From Thiodiazotropha sp040507225 (GTDB taxonomy: Bacteria > Pseudomonadota > Gammaproteobacteria > Chromatiales > Chromatiaceae), in assembly GCA_040507225.1 (NCBI GenBank), contig JBEVVG010000001.1, forward strand, positions 682,001-746,000: a stretch of 64,000 nt of DNA. Direction: 5' to 3'. The position numbers and the translations under genes are program-made. Positions 52,279 to 60,955 of the stretch are shown here, in pieces; position 1 is the stretch's first letter, and each line of letters opens with the position of its first letter. A model generated the notes under the pieces. That model saw nothing but the letters and a program-made list of their open reading frames with translations. It did no database searches and was not told where the DNA came from.

Positions 52279-54456
52279 TTAACCACTCGGATGTCTGGGA
52301 TAGGACTTGTCGTAGGGCGGAGTCAAAATCGGGGCATCCCGTCTCGGCTGCGACGCCTGCAAGACCTGTTCGAAAGTTGGCGCAGCTTCCACACGATCAC
52401 CCAGCCCCCAAAGAGTTCTCGGAATACCGAACCACTTCAGCAAGGTGGCGGCGAGCGAGGTCGAATCAAAGGGTGTCTCGCCCTCGGCACGAATCACTGT
52501 GTGCCTCTTGATCCATGGCGAAACCAGGATGGCAGGCACTCTCGGTCCCATCAGGTCGAAGGCGAACCCATTATTCAGGTCGTTTGGCCAGGGTTTTTTC
52601 GCATAGGGCGGCGCGACATGATCGTACAGCCCGTTGTTCTTGTCGAAGGTGATGACCAAAAGAGTCTGCTCCCAACCGGGTCCTTTTTTCACTGCTTCGT
52701 AGATCTCATTCAAAGCCGATTCCGCGGGTACCAGGTCACCCCCGGGATGATATGACGTGGCGCCTGATGGTGCGATCCAAACCGGTTCCAGATAACTGAA
52801 CGCCGGCAGGTTACCCCGTCGGGCATCCTCCTTGAACTGATCCAGTCCGGCGAGGAATCGGCTTGGATTGTTGTCCACGCTGGGGATCTGTCCCTTGAGA
52901 TAGAGCTGATAGGTGAAGATGCACGATTCCCAGAGCACGGCATTGTAGATCTTCCAATCCGTGATGCCCTGACTCCAAAGCACTTTCCATAGTGACGGGC
53001 GATGTGAGGCACAGGGCCAATACTTGTAGGCGTCACCCCCTTCCCAGGTTCCAAGTCGGTTGAACGCGGATCCGGTTACGGAGAAGGCCCGGTTCATATC
53101 GGTACCTCCCGGTACGGAACAAAACCAGCGGTCCGAGACCGCGAAATGGCTGGCCAGACCGTTCAGTATCGGCAGTTGTTCCGGGCTGAAGGTCTGCATC
53201 ACCTGTGGATTGGCATTGTTGAGGATGAACCCTCCCATGTCCGGTTCTGTCCGTCCCCAGTAACCGGGCGAAGCCGCAAACATCTGTTGCAGATTGTCGC
53301 TGGTATCATGAAACGGATCCTGGTCGAGGGCGATCAGGTCCCACGCTTCACTCAACTGGCCATCCCTGAAAAGACTGACGGGCACCTTTTTGTCACCATC
53401 GAAATTGAAGTGGTCTGTACTCGCGCCGTCGAAGGGTTCCTGGCTGCCAATGAAGTGACAAGCACTTTTATCCCCGGCGTAGAGCCACCCACAGACATTG
53501 TCGAAAGAACGGCTCTCGAGCATGTAGTAGACCACGTGCTTGATTTTCGAACGCATGAAGTCCAGGGTGCCGGGCCGCTGCGCCATCTCCTCGTGGATCG
53601 GTGTACGCGTCTGGTAGCTCGTGAGTGAAGACTCAGCGGTGATCCCGTCAGGCAACCGACCCTCACGAACCGGCCCAAGCAGAAGACCGGACTGGTCCGG
53701 GTCGAATCTCCATAACCGGTAATATCCCTCTGCTGGTTGCCAATCCAGCAGGTACCCGCCCACGCAGATGAGTTGGTGGCCTGCGTCGATATGACTCCAG
53801 GATCCTTCCCTGATGGTGGGCAGTGATAGCGGTGTCGGCTGTTGTGGATCAAAACTCCATAGCCGGTACTGCCGGCGATCAGGGAGCCGCTCCAGTACAT
53901 AGTTGCCAATCGGGATCAGGCTATGACCCTGGCGGATCAATGAAAACCCTCCCTGTCCGGAATAGGGTCTGGGTATGGGATCGGCATCCCCGGGTGATGC
54001 CGGCTGGGGATCGAAATTCCAAAGTTCAAAGGTTCCCCGGCCTTTAGCCGGTATCATGCTCAGGACAAAACTCGTCACCGGGACGAGATCCAGATTCTGA
54101 CCCTCCTCAGGATTGTCGCTGTAATGATCCCGATAGTTACCCCAGAATTTGGTTTTTCTCCAGAACCCGGCTTGATGTGGCGGGCTGTTGAGGGGATTCC
54201 CCGAGTCCAGGTCGGGTGTCACAAGACGGTAGTGATAGCCGGATACACCCTTGTCTTCGCACAAGGCGCTCCACTGCAGGAGATAACCGCCTGTCTGGGC
54301 CATTCGGTAGCCAGGATCAAATGTCGCGCCATGGGACAAATCGAGCTGAACAAAACACTCTTCCGCATCGGGATCCAGTCGATAGATCTGGTAGACATCG
54401 CTGTGTGAGTGGCGGCAGATCAGGTAATTGCCGGTGGTATGGGTGCACGTGGTCAT
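52279..54456 (-). CDS. Phospholipase C/acid phosphatase-type phosphoesterase with N-terminal repeat domain
   Basis: A 725-residue protein. Residues about 303-715 form the phosphoesterase (alkaline phosphatase superfamily phospholipase C/AcpA) domain, beginning KHVVYYMLESRSFDNVCGWL, where ENRSFD is ESRSFD. It continues with NNGLYDHVAPP and GPRVPAILVSPW. The first ~295 residues hold repeats with a Y-x-L-W-x-F-D-P core and GNYL or GGYLL strands, probably a beta-propeller. No signal peptide is found, although family members are often secreted. Start is uncertain: 54456 is used because the repeat region begins just after; 54489 and 54522 are in frame. It converges on the DNase II gene. Confidence 0.85.
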   Translation of the reverse strand: MTTCTHTTGNYLICRHSHSDVYQIYRLDPDAEECFVQLDLSHGATFDPGYRMAQTGGYLLQWSALCEDKGVSGYHYRLVTPDLDSGNPLNSPPHQAGFWRKTKFWGNYRDHYSDNPEEGQNLDLVPVTSFVLSMIPAKGRGTFELWNFDPQPASPGDADPIPRPYSGQGGFSLIRQGHSLIPIGNYVLERLPDRRQYRLWSFDPQQPTPLSLPTIREGSWSHIDAGHQLICVGGYLLDWQPAEGYYRLWRFDPDQSGLLLGPVREGRLPDGITAESSLTSYQTRTPIHEEMAQRPGTLDFMRSKIKHVVYYMLESRSFDNVCGWLYAGDKSACHFIGSQEPFDGASTDHFNFDGDKKVPVSLFRDGQLSEAWDLIALDQDPFHDTSDNLQQMFAASPGYWGRTEPDMGGFILNNANPQVMQTFSPEQLPILNGLASHFAVSDRWFCSVPGGTDMNRAFSVTGSAFNRLGTWEGGDAYKYWPCASHRPSLWKVLWSQGITDWKIYNAVLWESCIFTYQLYLKGQIPSVDNNPSRFLAGLDQFKEDARRGNLPAFSYLEPVWIAPSGATSYHPGGDLVPAESALNEIYEAVKKGPGWEQTLLVITFDKNNGLYDHVAPPYAKKPWPNDLNNGFAFDLMGPRVPAILVSPWIKRHTVIRAEGETPFDSTSLAATLLKWFGIPRTLWGLGDRVEAAPTFEQVLQASQPRRDAPILTPPYDKSYPRHPSG

Positions 54457-54793
54457 TTTGTTGTGATCTCTAAGTCGGACAGGGTCCATCGAATTTCTGC
54501 CTGGTTGGGAGGTTGGGTCCATCCGGGTTGCAGGTTTACTCGATGCCAGGCCATCGCTTCAGACGACCTATACTCTGAAATCATGACGGGATACTGTTTT
54601 GGACATTCATGACGTTTCAATGCTATAACCGAGTATACCAGTAGGTCTTTCGCGGCCTGTCAAGACTCATCCAATACGCTCTGTTGGACCTGTAGAACTG
54701 TGGCTGATTCGATTAGCGTTACAGACCCTGGGACGCATCAACCTCCATTGTAGTTGCTATTTTCAACCAATCGGAAACTTGTCAGCCTTAGCC
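54457..54793. promoter_or_regulatory. Divergent intergenic region
   Basis: About 337 bases between the divergent phosphoesterase and FIST genes. It must contain both promoters. No operator or terminator was recognised. Confidence 0.35.
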
Positions 54794-55996
54794 ATGAACA
54801 GCATGCACTGGACCACAGCCGTCAGTCGCGACCCACAATTCGATCAGGCACTTGATGCGGTTTCACGCCAGGTGATTACGGACCTGGATGGGGAACCGGA
54901 TCTGGTATTCGTCTTCATTACCGATCATTACCGCGATCACTTCGATGAGTTGCCAGCCCGGTTGGGGGAAAAACTGGGTCCTGGCACACTCTTCGGATGC
55001 TCGGCCAGCGGTGTCATCGGGAGTCATCAGGAGATCGAGTTCCAACCGTCAGTGACCTTAACCGCAGCCCGTTTGCCCGGGGCCCGTTGGGATGCCTGGC
55101 ATATCGAGGCCGAGGCTCTGGCTCCGGGTACTGAACATAGCCTGAAGTGTGCGGCCTGGGCGGAGAGTCTTGGGGATGAACCCGCTCAATTCATCATTCT
55201 GGCTGATCCTTTCACCTTCCCATCAGAACAATTGCTTCGTTCCCTGGAAACCGGCTTTCCCTCGGCGGTCATCGCCGGCGGACTGGCCAGTGGTACGCGA
55301 GGTCCGGGTGACACTGCCCTGTTCCTGGATCAGTCCATTCAGCATAGCGGCGCCTTGATTCTGGCGCTCGGCGGATCGCTTGAAATGAGTACTGCCGTGG
55401 CACAGGGTTGTCGTCCCATCGGACAACCGATGTTCGTTACCGCCTGCGAGGGGGGCTTGATTCTGGAACTCGACGGTCAGCCTCCCCTGCCCCAGTTGAA
55501 TGTACTCTATGAGCAGTCCAATGAGCGTGACCAGGCCTTGATGCAGCAGAGCCTGTTTCTTGGACTGGCGATGCATCCGCAGGAGACACGCCATACCCGG
55601 GGAGATTACCTGATCCGAAACCTGCTCGGTGCAGACCAGCAGCGGGGATCGATCCAGGTCTCGGCGGAACTACACCCGCAGCAGGTGGTACAGTTCCATT
55701 TGCGTGATGCCTCGACCTCCAAAGAGGATCTCGCACTGGTGCTGGATAAAACCCGCAAGGGTTTCGATGAGAATCCGCCGCTAGGCGCGTTATTGTTCTC
55801 CTGCACCGGCCGCGGTGAAGGGCTCTACGGGGTTCCCGGGCATGACAGTGAGGCGTTTCATCAGGTTCTGGGCGATACCACGCCCCTGGGAGGCTTCTTC
55901 TGCAATGGCGAGATAGGCCCGGTGGCCGGTAAAACCTTTCTGCACGGCTACACCAGCGCTTTCGCCCTGTTCAGCAAACCTCGCGCACGGGACTGA
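54794..55996 (+). CDS. FIST domain sensor protein
   Basis: A 400-residue cytoplasmic protein with FIST N and FIST C domains, including TLFGCSASGVIGSHQEIE and AVIAGGLASGTRGPGD in the first half. LLFSCTGRGEGLYG, DTTPLGGFFCNGEIGPV and FLHGYTSAFALF follow in the second. FIST domains are small-molecule sensory modules, often tied to amino acid sensing and signal transduction. The start is probably the ATG at 54794; a TTG at 54779 is possible. Its stop (TGA, 55994-55996) directly abuts the stop of the convergent ATPase gene (TCA on this strand, 55997-55999). Confidence 0.88.
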   Translation: MNSMHWTTAVSRDPQFDQALDAVSRQVITDLDGEPDLVFVFITDHYRDHFDELPARLGEKLGPGTLFGCSASGVIGSHQEIEFQPSVTLTAARLPGARWDAWHIEAEALAPGTEHSLKCAAWAESLGDEPAQFIILADPFTFPSEQLLRSLETGFPSAVIAGGLASGTRGPGDTALFLDQSIQHSGALILALGGSLEMSTAVAQGCRPIGQPMFVTACEGGLILELDGQPPLPQLNVLYEQSNERDQALMQQSLFLGLAMHPQETRHTRGDYLIRNLLGADQQRGSIQVSAELHPQQVVQFHLRDASTSKEDLALVLDKTRKGFDENPPLGALLFSCTGRGEGLYGVPGHDSEAFHQVLGDTTPLGGFFCNGEIGPVAGKTFLHGYTSAFALFSKPRARD

Positions 55997-57523
55997 TCAA
56001 TCGGCGGAAACGGTTCGACCCCTGGCCCAATGTCGCAATTGATCGATCTGTTCCGCCATCACCGTAGACAGGGGCTGGGTTCTTTCTATCTCTGAGAGAA
56101 CCAAACCGGTGGAAATGGTGGATTGAGATCCATGAGCGGTATACAGCGCCGACACTACGGCTTGCTCGATTTCAGCGCCGGAAAACCCCTCCGACGCTTC
56201 AGCCAGGGAGTTGAGATCGATTCTTGCGCTGTCTACAGAGCGTTTGTCCAGGTGAATCTGCAGGATGTGCTCACGGGCGCTGGGATTGGGCAGGTCGATG
56301 AAAAAAATCTCGTCCAGTCGGCCTTTGCGGATCAATTCCGGAGGTAATGACTGAACATCATTGGCTGTCGCGACGATGAAGACGGGTTTTCCATGTTCCG
56401 CCATCCAGGTCAATACAGTGCCCAGAACCCTGCGCGAGGTGCCATCATCACTGCCATCGGAAGCAATTCCCTTTTCGATCTCATCGATCCACAGGATGCA
56501 GGGTGACATTGCTTCGGCGGCCTGCAGCGCGGTGCGAATATTCTTCTCCGATTCACCGATATATTTATCATACATCGCGCCAAAATCGAGTCTCAGCAGA
56601 GGAATGCCCCAACTGCCCGCCACGGCTTTGGCGGCAAGACTCTTACCGCCCCCCTGCACGCCAAGCAGCAAAATACCCTTGGGTCTGTCGAACTGGGTTC
56701 CGACATCTGCGAGAAATGCGGATTTTCTCAGATCCAGCCAGGTCTTGAGGCGTGAAAATCCACCTACTTCAGCAAACTTTGCAGTATCGTATTCAAAAGA
56801 CAGCAGTCCACCCTGGCCAATTAACTGGTACTTGAGCTCCATGGCCTTGGGTATGTCGGTTTGTGTAATTGCGCCATCATCATAGATCGCGTTACGGACA
56901 AGACGCCGAATGTCGCTGATGGTCAATCCTGTCAGAACCCGGGCGAGTTTCTGATAGGCGGTTTTGCTCCCGCGGATATTCCTGTTGCCGTTACGAAGTG
57001 ACCAGACTTTGATTTCGTCCTGTATGAGCTGCTTGATCTGGTTGGTATCCGGAAGCGACAACTCAAAACCGGCGCTCAGGCGTTTCAACTCCTCAGGCAA
57101 TTCCAGGGCATGGCTGATCAATACGATCGTGATGCCATTCTGAGGATGCTGGAGCGCCATTTCTTTCAACCTGCGGATTATTTTCGGATCATTCAGAAAG
57201 GGGTGAAAGTCCAGCATCGCCACGATGGCATGCCGATTCTTTTCCGCCAGTTTCGCGAGAATTTCCTCCGGGTTTGAGGGCTGGTGTTTACGGATACCGG
57301 GTTGCCCCTCGTAGGTGACCTCCTCCCAATTGACCCCGTTGTCTGCAACGGTCGATTTTTCTTCTCTTAATCCATCGGTAATCGACCACATCAGCAAGGG
57401 TCGATGCTTCTGCAGTGCGATATTTCTCAACAGCTGCAATGCACGAATTTCCTCGTGAGTCTGGATCACAATGATGGGGAAATGCCCGGAAATCACCAAG
57501 TCGAGATCGTGTTTGTCATTCAT
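55997..57523 (-). CDS. Ycf46-like AAA ATPase
   Basis: A 508-residue AAA ATPase resembling Ycf46. An N-terminal region (about 1-230) that looks like a degenerate ATPase domain (IIVIQTHEEIRALQLL, AIVAMLDFHPFL) is followed by an intact AAA domain. That domain has Walker A LLLGVQGGGKSLAAK near 285, Walker B CILWIDEIEKG, sensor FIVATAND and the arginine finger segment RKGRLDEIFF. Related proteins are found in cyanobacteria and plastids; the function is unclear. It is convergent with the FIST gene with adjacent stops. Cytoplasmic. Confidence 0.9.
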   Translation of the reverse strand: MNDKHDLDLVISGHFPIIVIQTHEEIRALQLLRNIALQKHRPLLMWSITDGLREEKSTVADNGVNWEEVTYEGQPGIRKHQPSNPEEILAKLAEKNRHAIVAMLDFHPFLNDPKIIRRLKEMALQHPQNGITIVLISHALELPEELKRLSAGFELSLPDTNQIKQLIQDEIKVWSLRNGNRNIRGSKTAYQKLARVLTGLTISDIRRLVRNAIYDDGAITQTDIPKAMELKYQLIGQGGLLSFEYDTAKFAEVGGFSRLKTWLDLRKSAFLADVGTQFDRPKGILLLGVQGGGKSLAAKAVAGSWGIPLLRLDFGAMYDKYIGESEKNIRTALQAAEAMSPCILWIDEIEKGIASDGSDDGTSRRVLGTVLTWMAEHGKPVFIVATANDVQSLPPELIRKGRLDEIFFIDLPNPSAREHILQIHLDKRSVDSARIDLNSLAEASEGFSGAEIEQAVVSALYTAHGSQSTISTGLVLSEIERTQPLSTVMAEQIDQLRHWARGRTVSAD

Positions 57524-57867
57524 AATCAGTCAGCTGGTCTGAAATGTCTTTGTCCAGGCCCGGAAATCGTCAAGCCAGGGGAAATACTGGAGTCGAGTAA
57601 ACTGTACCGGCACAAACTCAGAAAAACAGGGTTCTTGATCTGCGGGTGAACGGGTATATGGGTTCGACCCGGATCTAATATGCGAGCGGTTGAATTGATA
57701 TGAAGCAACCCAGACAGATCAATCCGTTCCATTGTTGACAGCTTATGCACTCCATTACAGTGATCCAATTATGCCAGACTCCACCAGGTTTGGTGAGCCG
57801 TGATCTTCTGGCAAGTTCCAACTGACCAGCTATGGCGCCCAGCGAAGGTCATTATCCTGGTTCAAAT
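57524..57867. other. Intergenic region between the AAA ATPase and lexA
   Basis: 344 bases with no supported gene. A short minus-strand frame at 57526-57768 has no features of a protein and is not called. It should hold the lexA mRNA end and the ATPase promoter, but neither could be placed with confidence. Confidence 0.5.
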
Positions 57868-58470
57868 TCAATAGATACGCAGCAGGCCTCGCAGAACACC
57901 CTGAATCTGTACCTGATCCGGTTCGTAGATCATCGGTTGCATTGCTGAATTGGCCGGAATAAGCAGCACCCTTCCGGGGTGCTGTTCAAGTCGCTTCAGG
58001 GTGACCTCGGATGACTCGACCAGTGCCACCACGATCTCGCCATCCCGCGCCTGGGTGGTATGCTCGATGACCGCCAGATCACCGTCGTAGATCCCGGCCT
58101 CGATCATTGAGTCTCCTCTCACCTCGATGACGTAGCGCGGCTTGTCTCCACCCTGCATGACATCAGGCACCTTGATGCGTTCCGCCTGTAGCACGGCTTC
58201 CAGTGGAGGGCCTGCCGCGATGCGACCCAGGAAAGGCAACCCCTCCTGATCATCCGCCGCCCCGGAGGTCAGCCGTATCCCCCGCTGCAACCGATCCATT
58301 GGCTCAATCAACCCGGCATCGGTCAAAGCCCGAATGTGCTTGTGCAGCGACCCCCGTGATTGCAGACCCAGGATACGGCAGAGTTCATCATGAGTCAGGG
58401 GTTGTTCGAAGAGTTCAGGATGGCGCACCAGGTATTCATAAATTTCGCGCTGGCGTCGGGTCAAATTCAT
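57868..58470 (-). CDS. lexA: LexA-type SOS repressor
   Basis: A 200-residue LexA. The N-terminal winged helix-turn-helix (TRRQREIYEYL, then LTHDELCRILGLQSRGSLHKHI) is followed by the self-cleaving S24 domain. The cleavage bond is A86-G87 in GRIAAGPPLEA; the catalytic pair is S121 in GDSMIEAGI and K159 in EVTLKRL. LexA represses DNA-damage genes until RecA filaments promote self-cleavage. It is divergent from the MrfA-like helicase gene; the two starts are 70 bases apart around a symmetric site. A second lexA elsewhere in the genome cannot be excluded. Confidence 0.94.
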   Translation of the reverse strand: MNLTRRQREIYEYLVRHPELFEQPLTHDELCRILGLQSRGSLHKHIRALTDAGLIEPMDRLQRGIRLTSGAADDQEGLPFLGRIAAGPPLEAVLQAERIKVPDVMQGGDKPRYVIEVRGDSMIEAGIYDGDLAVIEHTTQARDGEIVVALVESSEVTLKRLEQHPGRVLLIPANSAMQPMIYEPDQVQIQGVLRGLLRIY

Positions 58471-58500
58471 GAAATTCGTACTTGATTCCAGGTTGGGGTA

Positions 58501-58534
58501 TTCTCTATTCTACAATAGAGAACGGATAGAGAAC
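58501..58534. promoter_or_regulatory. Candidate SOS box cluster shared by lexA and mrfA
   Basis: Three copies of a TTCTCTAT/ATAGAGAA half-site. TTCTCTATT (58501-58509) and AATAGAGAA (58514-58522) form a perfect 9-base inverted repeat around CTAC. A third copy, GATAGAGAAC (58525-58534), repeats the second at 11-base spacing, so GAAC-N7-GAAC appears at 58520-58534. That spacing equals the GTTC-N7-GTTC LexA box known from alphaproteobacteria. The elements lie 31-65 bases upstream of lexA and just before the helicase ATG. A possible plus-strand promoter is TTGATT (58482) with TATTCT (58506). Confidence 0.75.
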
Positions 58535-58540
58535 AGCCTC

Positions 58541-60955
58541 ATGAAACACACTGCTGCAACTGAACGGACACAGGCCGATGCCGCCACATCCTCGTCTGAC
58601 GCTGAGGCCTTTATAGGATTCATCCGTGAACAATATCGGGAGCGCATCACCGGTGAACTCACGATCCCGGCCCGGGACGGCTGTTACGGGGCCTTTCCCG
58701 AAACCCTGGACCTGCGTCTGGCCCATGCGCTGAAAAAACGGGGTATCGAGCGGCTCTATTCGCATCAGATCATGGCCTGGAACAGTCTGCTTGAAGGCCG
58801 GCACTCGGTCATCGTGACCCCGACGGCCTCGGGAAAGACACTTTGTTACAACCTGCCGGTTTTACAGCGCGTCCTGCATCAGCGCAGCAAGGCGCTGTAC
58901 CTTTTCCCCACCAAGGCGCTGGCTCAGGACCAGGTTGCTGAGATCAACGCACTCAACCAGGCAGGGAATCTGGGGGTGCGATCCTATACCTTCGATGGGG
59001 ATACCCCGGGTGACGCCCGCAAGGCCGTCAGGGTTCATGGAGACATCGTCATCTCCAATCCCGACATGCTTCACCAGGGCATCCTGCCCCATCACACTAA
59101 GTGGGCACAGTTTTTCGAGACGCTTCACTATGTGGTGATCGATGAGATGCACAGTTACCGGGGGGTGTTCGGTTCACATGTGGCCAACGTGTTGCGCCGA
59201 TTGAAACGCATCTGCCGCTTTTATGGTAGTGAACCTCAATTCATCTTCTGCTCCGCGACGATCGCCAATCCCGGGGAACTCGCATCTGAACTGATCGGTG
59301 ACGAGGTGCATGCGATTACGGAAAGCGGCGCCCCACACGGCGCCAAGCACCTTCTGCTGTGGAACCCGCCGGTTGTGAATCCGGACCTTGGAATCCGCGC
59401 GTCCGCGCGATCTCAAACCACGGCCGTCACCAAAACGGCGGTCGGATACAACCTGAAAAGCATCGTGTTTGCTCAATCGCGCCTGATGGTGGAAGTCATC
59501 ACCAAGTACCTGAAAGATGCGTTTGACGATGATCCCCGTCATCCACAACGGATTGCCGCCTATCGCGGTGGATATCTACCCAGTGAGCGACGGAGTCTGG
59601 AGAAACGATTGCGCGCCGGTGATCTCGATTGCGTGGTTTCCACCTCGGCACTGGAACTGGGCGTGGACATCGGCTCCCTGGATCTGTGCGTGCTCAACGG
59701 TTACCCGGGTACGGTATCCGGTACCTGGCAGCGACTGGGACGGGCAGGCAGACGCCAGAGAACCGCTGTCGGCATCCTGGTGGCCAGCAGCCTGCCACTG
59801 GATCAGTACATCATCCGCAATCCGGGGTTTTTCCTCGGCGCTTCACCCGAACATGCCCGAATCGATCCGGATCAACTGTTGATTCTGCTGGATCACATTC
59901 GATGCGCCGCATTCGAACTGCCCTTCAGCGCCGGGGAACGCTTCGGCGGAGAAGATTTGAACGAGATGCTCGCCTATCTGGAGGCACAGGGGGTACTCCA
60001 CCTTGAGGGTTCCCAGTGGCACTGGATGGCCGATAGTTACCCGGCAAACAGCGTCAGCCTGCGATCGGTAGCGGAAGGCAACTTCGTCGTGATCGATGCC
60101 ACAGAGGGTGGCAAACGGGTGATCGCGGAAGTGGACTACAACTCCGCACCCATGACCTTATACCCGGGCGCCATCTACATGATTCAATCCTCGCCCTATC
60201 AGGTTGAACGCTTGGACTGGGAGGGACGCAAGGCGTTCGTGACCCGAACCCGTGTTGACTACTACACGGACGCGATCGACTATACCCGTCTGAAGATTCT
60301 CGAACGTTTCGAATCCAACCGGTCCGGGGGACACCGGGATGCCAGCGGCGAGGTACACCTGGTACGCCGGGTTGCCGGCTATAAAAAGATTCGTTACTAC
60401 ACTCACGAGAACGTCGGTTACGGGGACATCGATCTACCGGACCAGGAGATGCATACCACGGCAGTTTGGTGGCAGGTCGATCCGGATCTCATGGATCGTG
60501 TCTTCGCATCCCGGCATGCTGCCCTGGACGGGTTTCTCGGCGCAGGCTACGCGATCCATATCGTGGCGACACTGCGTATGCTGTCCGAACCCCGGGACAT
60601 CGGACGGGCTGTGGGAGACGGAGAGGCTCAGTGGTTTGCAACCGTGGGTAACCAGGGGAGAGGCCACATGATCAATACCGCCGGGGAGACCCTGGACCCG
60701 GCGCGCCTGCCCCGCTTCGCCCCCACGCTGTTCCTGTACGACAACTATCCTGGCGGCATCGGCATCAGCGAACCTTTGTTCGCACAACGGCATGCCGTTG
60801 TTCAGGATGCTCTCTCCATGGTAGCCGCATGTAACTGTTCCCAAGGCTGTCCCAGTTGCGTCGGGCCGATCCTGGCGAGCGACGAAGCGCGGGGATATTC
60901 GCCCAAGGCATCGGCAATGAAGTTGCTCAAAATACTCAGCGGACATGAATCTTAA
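58541..60955 (+). CDS. mrfA: MrfA-like DEAD/H helicase with DUF1998
   Basis: An 804-residue superfamily 2 helicase of the YprA/MrfA type. Walker A is TPTASGKT with K99, motif II is D201-E-M-H, motif III SATIANP, and the C-terminal helicase part has STSALELGVDIGSLDLC and QRLGRAGR. The C-terminal DUF1998 carries a four-cysteine cluster (C764, C766, C770, C773). In Bacillus, MrfA works with the exonuclease MrfB to remove mitomycin C-type DNA lesions. The next gene encodes an MrfB-like protein and overlaps by 11 bases. The ATG at 58541 lies just after the SOS-box cluster; an upstream ATG at 58469 would run through it and is rejected. Confidence 0.94.
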   Translation: MKHTAATERTQADAATSSSDAEAFIGFIREQYRERITGELTIPARDGCYGAFPETLDLRLAHALKKRGIERLYSHQIMAWNSLLEGRHSVIVTPTASGKTLCYNLPVLQRVLHQRSKALYLFPTKALAQDQVAEINALNQAGNLGVRSYTFDGDTPGDARKAVRVHGDIVISNPDMLHQGILPHHTKWAQFFETLHYVVIDEMHSYRGVFGSHVANVLRRLKRICRFYGSEPQFIFCSATIANPGELASELIGDEVHAITESGAPHGAKHLLLWNPPVVNPDLGIRASARSQTTAVTKTAVGYNLKSIVFAQSRLMVEVITKYLKDAFDDDPRHPQRIAAYRGGYLPSERRSLEKRLRAGDLDCVVSTSALELGVDIGSLDLCVLNGYPGTVSGTWQRLGRAGRRQRTAVGILVASSLPLDQYIIRNPGFFLGASPEHARIDPDQLLILLDHIRCAAFELPFSAGERFGGEDLNEMLAYLEAQGVLHLEGSQWHWMADSYPANSVSLRSVAEGNFVVIDATEGGKRVIAEVDYNSAPMTLYPGAIYMIQSSPYQVERLDWEGRKAFVTRTRVDYYTDAIDYTRLKILERFESNRSGGHRDASGEVHLVRRVAGYKKIRYYTHENVGYGDIDLPDQEMHTTAVWWQVDPDLMDRVFASRHAALDGFLGAGYAIHIVATLRMLSEPRDIGRAVGDGEAQWFATVGNQGRGHMINTAGETLDPARLPRFAPTLFLYDNYPGGIGISEPLFAQRHAVVQDALSMVAACNCSQGCPSCVGPILASDEARGYSPKASAMKLLKILSGHES

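Noticed and set aside
57526..57768. Small minus-strand frame just before the AAA ATPase gene
   Set aside because: No ribosome binding site, motif or protein-like composition, although its stop lies two bases before the ATG.
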